A DNA stretch of 13,578 bases from Clostridiales bacterium (GTDB taxonomy: Bacteria > Bacillota > Clostridia > Oscillospirales > Oscillospiraceae), in NCBI GenBank assembly GCA_004555705.1, contig SFHI01000043.1:1-13578 (forward strand), in the 5' to 3' direction. Made by a program: the position numbers and the translations under genes. The notes under the pieces were generated by a model that ran no database searches, was not told the DNA's origin, and saw only the letters and a program-made list of their open reading frames with translations. This document shows, in pieces, positions 1-5,473 of the stretch (within the stretch, counting starts at the first letter, position 1; each line of letters starts with the position of its first letter).

Positions 1-791
1 TTACTGCCCACTGTTCACGAAGGCCCCACCGTCCGGGCAATGGAGCACAAGGGCATCACAACGGAGAAGGGCGAGTTCAACCGCTGGATTAAGGCAACCA
101 ACGCCGCCATCCGGGATATTCGAAAGAAGATTGCCGCTCTGGCAGAATGGCTCAAAGAGGTAAAGGGTGAACTGTCCAAACCGAAATCCCCGGATTTGGT
201 TTCCCTGCTGCAAGCCTATTATGACCGCCGCAATGCCGGAGCCTATTCCCAGAAAGCCCGAATCAACAACCTGAAAGAAATGAACGCTATGTTTAACTAC
301 CTCATGGAAAAGGGGATTCACGATCTAGACACACTGGAAGATCGGGTGAACACGCTCCGGGAATCCTCCGACGCTTTGAAGGAAGCGCTGGACAGCCAGA
401 CCGCCCGAATGAAAGAAATCCGCAAGCTGCCGCAGTATCTGAGCACCTATCGTGAGTTGAAGCCCGTGTACGATGGTTTGCAGAAAATCAAGTTCACCCG
501 CTCCAAAGAGAAGTACAAGTCGGACCACGCTGCCGAACTGAAACAGTTCTATGAAGTGAAGCTCGCCGCAAACTGTCCGCAGAATTCCCGGACGGCAAAT
601 TTGACCGCCAGAAGCTGGATGCAGAGTACACCCGACTGGAACAGGAGCATGAAGAAACCTATGCCCAGTCCAAAGCCATCCGGGCAGATTCTCAGCAGCT
701 TTGGAAAATCAAATCCTATGTGGACTCTGCCCGCAAGAATTTGGAGCAACTCCAGCAACAAACGCCCCGTAAACAGGAGCAGGAAATCTGA
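1..791 (+). pseudogene. MobA/MobL-type relaxase, C-terminal remnant, frameshifted
   Basis: The reading frame is open from the first base (frame of position 1) and encodes a charged, helix-rich tail with segments such as AALAEWLKEVKGEL and DLDTLEDRVNTLRESSDALK. This resembles the C-terminal coiled region of MobA/MobL-family relaxases carried by mobilizable and conjugative elements of Clostridia; the N-terminal catalytic domain lies outside the window. Near positions 561-566 the recognisable protein moves to another frame: from 564 the frame reads RRKLSAEFPDGKFDRQKLDA and continues for 75 codons to the TGA at 789-791, ending in a glutamine-rich tail. The original frame runs on to 1014 as an unrelated-looking basic sequence that overlaps the next genes. 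A one-base loss or two-base gain explains this, so the gene is probably broken, unless it is a sequencing error. The family call is from memory of the sequence style and no catalytic motif is visible here. Confidence 0.6.
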
Positions 792-832
792 ATCCTGCAT
801 CCTGTCATCCCACTATAGAAAGGACGAAGTTT

Positions 833-889
833 ATGAAAGAACAACACAATCGCCATGCACAGCAGTACGCCGAGCGCATGGAAATCTGA
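833..889 (+). CDS. 18-residue reading frame between relaxase remnant and excisionase
   Basis: A short frame, MKEQHNRHAQQYAERMEI, starts with ATG eight bases after an AAAGGA ribosome-site-like sequence (819-824) and stops at TGA 887-889. Another AAAGGA (891-896) follows at once and serves the excisionase start at 908. The arrangement relaxase tail, tiny frame, excisionase is tight and on one strand. The product could be a real small protein, the shortened start of a longer ancestral gene, or a translation-coupling leader for xis. I do not recognise it. Confidence 0.35.
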   Translation: MKEQHNRHAQQYAERMEI

Positions 890-907
890 GAAAGGATATT
901 TCTGCCT

Positions 908-1123
908 ATGACGAATCAAAACCAGCAGGTGACTTCCCTGCCGATCGACCGGAAAATGCTGCTTTCCATCCGGGAAGCAGCCGAATACAGCAATATCGGA
1001 ATCAACAAGATTGATGAACTGTTGAAACAACCTAACTGCCCCTTTGTTCTCTATGTTGGCACCAAGAAACTGGTAAAACGCAAGGCATTTGAGGAGTTTA
1101 TCGAAGGGCGGGTGGCAATTTGA
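908..1123 (+). CDS. Tn916 Xis-like excisionase / helix-turn-helix DNA-binding protein
   Basis: This 71-residue protein is the size of Tn916-type excisionases. The segment LLSIREAAEYSNIGINKIDEL (about residues 18-38) fits the winged-helix recognition part of the MerR/Xis-like fold, and it is followed by a basic wing (VGTKKLVKRKAFEEFIEG) as in the excisionase family. Such proteins bend DNA at the element ends and push the integrase toward excision; they may also regulate their own promoter. The gene lies directly upstream of the integrase, the usual xis-int order at one end of integrative elements. The start is chosen for the AAAGGA at 891-896, spaced 11 bases. The frame is intact although the partner integrase is broken. 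Confidence 0.75.
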   Translation: MTNQNQQVTSLPIDRKMLLSIREAAEYSNIGINKIDELLKQPNCPFVLYVGTKKLVKRKAFEEFIEGRVAI

Positions 1124-1140
1124 TTTTGAGAATTGCTGAC

Positions 1141-1156
1141 TTTGGTGCGCACCAAA
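1141..1156. promoter_or_regulatory. Perfect 16-bp palindrome TTTGGTGCGCACCAAA
   Basis: A perfect inverted repeat lies 18 bases after the excisionase stop and upstream of the integrase gene. Each half contains TGGTGCG, the same heptamer found three times just after the integrase gene (2391-2427). A palindrome in this place could be an operator for the Xis-like protein or an arm-type site for the integrase. Function is inferred from position and repetition only. Confidence 0.5.
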
Positions 1157-1172
1157 AATGCGCCGAAAGATA

Positions 1173-1201
1173 TTGAAAAATATGCGAAATTATGATAGAG
1201 T
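1173..1201 (+). promoter_or_regulatory. Possible sigma-A promoter for the integrase
   Basis: TTGAAA (1173-1178) and TAGAGT (1196-1201) are separated by 17 bases in an AT-rich stretch upstream of the integrase. The -35 matches consensus at five of six bases and the -10 at four of six. It is a weak candidate; it would give a leader of about 45 bases that contains the hairpin at 1213-1250. Confidence 0.35.
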
Positions 1202-1212
1202 AAGGTGTCGTG

Positions 1213-1250
1213 ATGAACTCGCGTTTCCGGCTCTACGGAAAGGAGTTCAT
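1213..1250 (+). promoter_or_regulatory. Hairpin sequestering the integrase ribosome binding site
   Basis: ATGAACTC (1213-1220) pairs perfectly with GAGTTCAT (1243-1250). Inside, TTTCCG (1224-1229) pairs with CGGAAA (1236-1241), leaving a six-base loop. The ribosome site GGAAAGGAG (1237-1245) lies wholly in the 3' arms, and the integrase ATG at 1254 follows three bases after the stem. In the RNA this would hide the ribosome site, so integrase translation would be low unless the stem is opened. No T tract follows, so it is not a terminator. Confidence 0.6.
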
Positions 1251-1253
1251 TAA

Positions 1254-2388
1254 ATGGGCAAAAATCTAAAAGGCAAAGAATGCGGCAAGGGTATCTGCCA
1301 GAGAAAAGACGGTAAGTTCTCCGCAAGATATTCAGCCAAGAACGGCGCCAGACGGGAGAAGCACTTTGATACCCTCCCGGAAGCCCGCAACTGGCTGGCA
1401 GACGCACAGTACGAAGACAAGCACGATGTTTATAACCCCTCCTCCGAAATGGCGGTGGATGCCTGGTTCGAGTTCTGGATCGCGAATCTCATCGCAGACC
1501 TGGCTCCCAACACGAAGAGGAATTACCGGGAGCGGTATGAAAGGAACATCCAGCCTGTGATCGGAAGTATGCGCCTGTGCGATGTCAAACCCATGCATTG
1601 CAAAATCGTTCTGAATCGGATGGAGGCAACCTATGCAGGCTCCACCATTCGCCAGACCTATATTGCAATGGGCACCATGTTCCGCGCTGCGGTGACGAAT
1701 GATATGCTCACAAAGCATCCGATGGACGGGGTTCGGTATACGAAACCCGTCAGCGCTGTGGATGACATAAAGTTCTTGACCGTAGAGGAGCAGGAGAAGT
1801 TTCTGGAAACCGCAAAACGCTCTCACAATTACAGACAGTATGTGCTGCTGTTGGAGACCGGGCTGCGCACTTCGGAAATGATTGGCCTTACATGGGATTC
1901 CATCGACTGGAAGAAGCGGACGCTGACTGTCAGCAAGACGCTGGAATACCGCCATAGCGAAGGTGTTTGGCGTGCTGGTCCTCCCAAATCGGCAAGCAGC
2001 TACCGAACCATTCCCCTGACGAACCGGGCATACGATGTGCTGAAATCCTGCTACGAGGAGCGGCACACCCGGAAGGAATCGGAACTGCTCTCGCAGATTC
2101 TGGAATATGTGGATCGCCGCACCGGTCAGACCAGATACCTTTGTATGCGGGATCTGGTGTTTGTCAACTACCGCACCGGCGAGCCGAACAAAAACAGCTC
2201 CTATGATACCCACCTGTACAAATTGTGCGATGAAGCCAATTGAACGCGGGATCATGCCAAAAGTCCTGCAAAGGCTGCTCGGTCATTCAAGCATCAAAAC
2301 CACCATGGATCGCTATGTCCATGTGACCGATGCCTCCCTTACCAACGCCGTAAAACAGTTTGAACAGAGCACCACCATGGCAAGCTAA
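1254..2388 (+). pseudogene. Tyrosine recombinase (integrase), broken by internal deletion
   Basis: The first frame (1254-2243, 329 codons) is a Tn916-Int-like tyrosine recombinase. It has an N-terminal arm-binding region (about residues 1-60), a core-binding SAM-like domain (about 65-165) and the start of the catalytic domain, with the first catalytic Arg at 205 (ETGLRTSEMIGLTW) and the beta-hairpin Lys at 245 (PPKSASSYRTIPL). The frame ends in ...YKLCDEAN plus TGA at 2241-2243. The rest of the catalytic domain continues in another frame from about 2232: IERGIMPKVLQRLLGHSS, then the nucleophile tyrosine in TMDRYVHV, to the TAA at 2386-2388. The stretch that normally lies between (around ALRHTYATR, the H-x-x-R block) is absent, so some 40-50 bases were deleted with loss of frame. 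The product would lack four of the usual catalytic features. An integrase supplied in trans could still act on the ends. Confidence 0.85.
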
Positions 2389-2390
2389 AA

Positions 2391-2427
2391 TGGTGCGCTG
2401 GCGAAAAATTGGTGCGGAATTGGTGCG
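2391..2427 (+). repeat. Three direct copies of TGGTGCG at the element end
   Basis: TGGTGCG occurs at 2391-2397, 2410-2416 and 2421-2427, directly after the integrase stop, and is also present in both halves of the palindrome at 1141-1156. Short direct repeats near the ends of Tn916-like elements are arm sites bound by the N-terminal domain of the integrase, and that is the likely role here. The attachment core and right end of the element should then lie between about 2430 and 2480, next to ychF. I cannot define it because the left end is outside the window. Confidence 0.45.
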
Positions 2428-2481
2428 AAGCTCACCCCCCGAATCCAAAAAACCATTGCAAATAAAGGAGTTTTGAAATAA

Positions 2482-3579
2482 ATGAAATTAGGCATTGTTG
2501 GACTTCCCAACGTGGGCAAGTCCACCCTCTTCAACGCCATCACCAATGCCGGTGTTCCGGCTGACAACTATGCTTTCTGCACCATCGACCCCAATGTGGG
2601 TGTGGTGTCCGTGCCGGACGCCCGGCTGGACTGGCTGGCCCAGCTTCACAACCCCAAGAAGGTTACCCCTGCCGTCATCGAGTTCGTGGACATCGCGGGA
2701 CTTGTCAAGGGCGCTTCCAAGGGCGAGGGCCTGGGCAACAAGTTCCTCAGCAACATCCGCACCACGGACGCCATCGTCCATGTGGTCCGCTGCTTTGAGG
2801 ACAGCAATGTGACCCATGTGGAGGGCTCCACTGATCCCATCCGGGACATCGACATCATCAACCTGGAGCTGGTCATGGCGGACATCGAAATGGTGGAGCG
2901 CCGGATCGACAAGTGCCAGAAGGCCGCCAAGGGCGGGGACAAGAAGTTCCTGAAGGAAGCCGAGCTTCTGACCGGACTGCTCGCCCACCTGAACGAAGGC
3001 AAGCTGGCCCGCACCTACACCGACGATGCCGAGGAGCTGGCTGTGATCGCCCAATCCGATCTGCTGACCCTGAAAAAAACCATCTATGTGGCAAACCTTT
3101 CCGAGGATGAGGTCAATGACCCCGAAGCCAACCACCACTACATGGCGGTGAAGGCTCTTGCCGAGAAGGAAGGCAGCCAGGTGCTTCCCATCTGCGCAAA
3201 GCTGGAGGCGGATATCGCCGAGCTGGACGATCCCGAGGAGAAGGCCATGTTCATGGAGGAGCTGGGTGTGGCCGAAAGCGGTCTGGACCGCTTAATCCGG
3301 AGCTCCTACACCCTGCTGGGTCTGATCTCCTTCCTCACCGCGGGCTCTGACGAGTGCCGGGCCTGGACCATTAAGAAGGGCACCAAGGCCCCCCAGGCCG
3401 CCGGAAAAATCCACACGGATTTCGAGCGGGGCTTCATCCGGGCGGAGGTCATTGCTTTCGAGGATATGAAAGCCTGCGGCACCATGGCCGCCGCCAAGGC
3501 CAAGGGTCTGGTCCGCAGCGAAGGCAAGGAATACGTCATGAAAGACGGCGACATCGTCAATTTCCTGTTCAACGTCTGA
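2482..3579 (+). CDS. ychF: YchF/OLA1 family nucleotide-binding protein
   Basis: The 365-residue protein is full length for the YchF/OLA1 family, a ribosome-associated P-loop NTPase of the Obg group. GLPNVGKST (residues 7-15) is the P-loop, VDIAGLVKGASKGEGLGNKF (69-88) covers switch II/G3, and NLSE (205-208) stands where GTPases have NKxD, the change linked to ATP preference in this family. The middle (about 110-200) is the helical coiled-coil insert, and the last 80-85 residues form the TGS domain ending VMKDGDIVNFLFNV. The start is supported by AAAGGAG (2464-2470) 11 bases upstream and by the usual MKLGIVGLPNVGKS beginning. The gene sits 93 bases after the broken integrase; no clear native promoter is visible in that gap. 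It is usually monocistronic and appears so here, being followed by a hairpin. Confidence 0.97.
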   Translation: MKLGIVGLPNVGKSTLFNAITNAGVPADNYAFCTIDPNVGVVSVPDARLDWLAQLHNPKKVTPAVIEFVDIAGLVKGASKGEGLGNKFLSNIRTTDAIVHVVRCFEDSNVTHVEGSTDPIRDIDIINLELVMADIEMVERRIDKCQKAAKGGDKKFLKEAELLTGLLAHLNEGKLARTYTDDAEELAVIAQSDLLTLKKTIYVANLSEDEVNDPEANHHYMAVKALAEKEGSQVLPICAKLEADIAELDDPEEKAMFMEELGVAESGLDRLIRSSYTLLGLISFLTAGSDECRAWTIKKGTKAPQAAGKIHTDFERGFIRAEVIAFEDMKACGTMAAAKAKGLVRSEGKEYVMKDGDIVNFLFNV

Positions 3580-3587
3580 TTTTCCCC

Positions 3588-3614
3588 CTCCCGGCTCCTT
3601 TATGGAGCCGGGAG
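3588..3614 (+). terminator. Probable terminator hairpin after ychF
   Basis: CTCCCGGCTCC (3588-3598) pairs perfectly with GGAGCCGGGAG (3604-3614) around the loop TTTAT, nine bases after the ychF stop. The stem is very stable but the following bases are TTCCCATTCT, a poor U tract, so it may be a weak terminator or a 3'-end-protecting stem. Confidence 0.55.
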
Positions 3615-3641
3615 TTCCCATTCTCCCGCATCCTTGTGCGG

Positions 3642-3854
3642 TAAATTGTTGTTTACGCGTGTGCACCGGAAAAAACGCTGTCATTGCGAGCCAGTGCGCT
3701 TAAGTGGCGTGGCAATCCCCCGGATCTTCCGGGAACTCAATAAACGGAGAAAACATCTATTGTAGCATCCTGAAAAGTTGGGGGATTGACACACCACTTA
3801 AGCGGACTGGTTCGCAATGACAGCATCTATTTTAGTGCTCTAAACAGCAATTTA
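3642..3854 (+). repeat. Inverted-repeat element 1 (MITE-like), upstream of the pyr promoter
   Basis: The element begins TAAATTGTTGTTTA (3642-3655) and ends TAAACAGCAATTTA (3841-3854), the inverse of the first with one change. Inside are two opposed arms of about 43 bases (3679-3721 and 3780-3823) of the type TGTCATTGCGA...GGCAATCCCCC, separated by a 58-base spacer. The inner part of both arms carries CTTAAG, unlike the other copies. The whole element is close to the reverse complement of element 4, including the spacer. It encodes no protein. It ends 40 bases before the -35 box of the pyr operon, so it probably lies outside the operon transcript. With the neighbouring leader it explains the 424 bases between ychF and pyrC. 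Confidence 0.85.
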
Positions 3855-3894
3855 TCATTCCTCTTGTTTTATCAGGCTCGTGTCGATTTTTCCC

Positions 3895-3923
3895 TTGACA
3901 CCGCTTCTCTTTTATGCTACAAT
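3895..3923 (+). promoter_or_regulatory. Sigma-A promoter of the pyr operon
   Basis: TTGACA (3895-3900), a 17-base spacer and TACAAT (3918-3923) match the consensus at six of six and five of six positions. The predicted start is near 3930, giving a leader of about 74 bases before pyrC. This is the only strong promoter I find ahead of the seven-gene cluster. Confidence 0.88.
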
Positions 3924-3926
3924 CTC

Positions 3927-3952
3927 CGGGATAAGAACAGCGGCTTATCCCG
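3927..3952 (+). promoter_or_regulatory. 5' leader hairpin of the pyr transcript
   Basis: CGGGATAAG (3927-3935) pairs perfectly with CTTATCCCG (3944-3952) around an eight-base loop AACAGCGG. The predicted transcription start falls within the 5' arm, so the exact start decides whether the stem has six or nine pairs. AGCGGC (3939-3944), mostly in the loop, is complementary to GCCGCT (3962-3967) in the next hairpin, so the two could compete. I see no PyrR-type conserved loop. Its role in attenuation is inferred. Confidence 0.55.
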
Positions 3953-3955
3953 CAC

Positions 3956-3987
3956 CGTCTTGCCGCTTTCCGGCAGGGCGTTTTTTT
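3956..3987 (+). terminator. Intrinsic terminator in the pyr leader (attenuator)
   Basis: CGTCTTGCCG (3956-3965) pairs with CGGCAGGGCG (3971-3980), ten pairs including two G-U, with loop CTTTC, followed by seven Ts (3981-3987). This is a textbook intrinsic terminator placed after the promoter and only six bases before the pyrC ribosome site GGAG (3994-3997), so it must be conditional if the operon is to be expressed. That makes the leader a probable attenuator. Confidence 0.8.
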
Positions 3988-4003
3988 AGGAAAGGAGACC
4001 GTC

Positions 4004-5197
4004 ATGACTGCACCGACCAAGGCAAGAGTTTTTTCCGCTTCCCTGGGGTCAGTGTTCCTTGGTGGTATTGCCGATTCCCGTTTCGATTCTCCTGAATATG
4101 TTGTTTTTCCCGGCTTTTGTGATGTGCACGTGCATTTCAGAGAGCCGGGATTTTCTTATAAGGAGACCATCGCCACGGGAAGCCGGGCCGCCGCCCGGGG
4201 GGGCTACACTGCCGTTTGCACCATGCCCAACCTGAATCCTGTTCCCGACTCTGTGGAACACTTACAGCAGCAGCTTTCCATCATCGAGGACACCGCCTGC
4301 ATCCACGTCTACCCCTACGGAGCCATTACCCTGGGCGAGAAAGGTGAGACAATCGCCGACCTGGAGGGCATGGCCCCCAAGGCAATCGCCTTCTCCGACG
4401 ACGGCCGGGGTGTTCAGAGCGACGAGATGATGCGCCAGGCCATGCTCCGGGCCAAGGCCCTGGGCAAAATCATCACCGCCCACTGCGAGGACAATTCCCT
4501 CCTCCGGGGAGGCTTCATCCACAGCGGCATCTACGCCGCCACCCACGGACACCGGGGCATCTGCTCCGAGAGCGAGTGGGGCCAGATCGCCCGGGACTTA
4601 AAGCTGGTGAAGGAAACGGGCTGCGCCTATCACGTCTGCCACATCTCCACCAAGGAGAGTGTGGCCCTGATCCGTCAGGCCAAGGCAGAGGGGCTGGATG
4701 TAACCTGCGAAACCGGCCCCCACTACCTCACAATGGATGACAGCTTCCTGCAGGAGGATGGCCGTTTCAAGATGAACCCGCCGCTGCGTGACAAATCCGA
4801 CCGGGAAGCCCTGGTGGCGGGAATTCTGGACGGCACCATTGATATGATCGCCACGGACCACGCCCCCCACTCCGCCGAGGAGAAAAGCCGGGGCCTGGAA
4901 AAAAGCGCCTTCGGCGTGGTGGGCATCGAAACCGCGTTCCCCATTCTCTATACCTGTCTGGTGAAGCCGGGCATCCTTTCCATGGAAAGATTAGTGGAGC
5001 TGCTCTGCGTGAATCCCCGCCGCCGGTTTGGCATCCCTCTGGGTGAGGATTACACCGTTTGGGACCTGAACCAGGAATACACCATCGACCCCAAGGATTT
5101 CCTTTCCCTTGGCAAAGCAACACCCTTCCAGGGCTGGAAGGTATTCGGCAAATGCGTCGCCACCGTCTGCGGCGGCAAACTTGTCTACGAGGCCTGA
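4004..5197 (+). CDS. pyrC: Dihydroorotase
   Basis: The enzyme interconverts carbamoyl aspartate and dihydroorotate, the ring-closing third step of UMP synthesis, in the cytoplasm. It is a class I amidohydrolase TIM barrel: the metal-binding H-x-H lies in DVHVHFREPG (His42, His44), SDDG at 131-134 fits the Asp position typical of class I enzymes, and further metal or substrate residues are in AHCED (His160), CHIST (His213) and TDHAPH (Asp285, His287). At 397 residues it is somewhat short. The part before H-x-H has 41 residues, whereas relatives usually have nearer 58, and its sequence (MTAPTKARVFSASLGSVFLG) is not the usual NGRVIDP-type start, so the small N-terminal beta domain appears reduced. 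The ATG is supported by GGAG six bases upstream. It is the first gene of the operon, directly behind the attenuator. Confidence 0.95.
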   Translation: MTAPTKARVFSASLGSVFLGGIADSRFDSPEYVVFPGFCDVHVHFREPGFSYKETIATGSRAAARGGYTAVCTMPNLNPVPDSVEHLQQQLSIIEDTACIHVYPYGAITLGEKGETIADLEGMAPKAIAFSDDGRGVQSDEMMRQAMLRAKALGKIITAHCEDNSLLRGGFIHSGIYAATHGHRGICSESEWGQIARDLKLVKETGCAYHVCHISTKESVALIRQAKAEGLDVTCETGPHYLTMDDSFLQEDGRFKMNPPLRDKSDREALVAGILDGTIDMIATDHAPHSAEEKSRGLEKSAFGVVGIETAFPILYTCLVKPGILSMERLVELLCVNPRRRFGIPLGEDYTVWDLNQEYTIDPKDFLSLGKATPFQGWKVFGKCVATVCGGKLVYEA

Positions 5198-5210
5198 CAC
5201 CACCAAACGA

Positions 5211-5412
5211 TAAATTGTTGTTTAGCGCGCTAAAATAGAACTGTCATTGCGAACCAGCGCGCACGCTGGTGTGGCAATCCCCCAACAATTCAGGACGGTT
5301 TGTTAGGGCGTTTTCCCGTTTTTTGTACATTTTCCCTCTATCCGGGGGATTGCCACGCCAGTGTGCGCACTGGCTCGCAATGACAGCGTTTATTTTGCTA
5401 AACAACAATTCA
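5211..5412 (+). repeat. Inverted-repeat element 2 (MITE-like), between pyrC and carB
   Basis: Termini are TAAATTGTTGTTTA (5211-5224) and TAAACAACAATTCA (5399-5412). The left arm contains the hairpin ACCAGCG-CGCA-CGCTGGT (5253-5270). The right arm contains GCCAGTG-TGCG-CACTGGC (5357-5374). The spacer differs from that of elements 1 and 4 but its right end resembles element 3. The element fills most of the 276-base gap, starting 14 bases after the pyrC stop, and should be transcribed as part of the operon mRNA. No coding capacity is evident. Confidence 0.85.
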
Positions 5413-5473
5413 CCCGCACAACCCGCTTTCCCATTCTCACCTGATATAGATATTTCAAGGAGGATTTTTTCAT

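Noticed and set aside
40..1014. One continuous 324-residue protein
   Set aside because: After about 561 the product loses the relaxase-like character, which continues in another frame, and its end overlaps the excisionase gene.
3924..3931. Enteric pyrC-type start-site switching at CCGG
   Set aside because: The CC lies only three to four bases after the -10 box, too close for a normal start, so it is kept only as a remote idea in the attenuator finding.
3930..4003. Leader-peptide attenuation of the pyrBI type
   Set aside because: There is no ATG, GTG or TTG with a ribosome site between the predicted transcript start and pyrC.
3786..4095. Small plus-strand frames across element 1 and the leader
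   Set aside because: They lack ribosome sites and cross the promoter and terminator hairpins.
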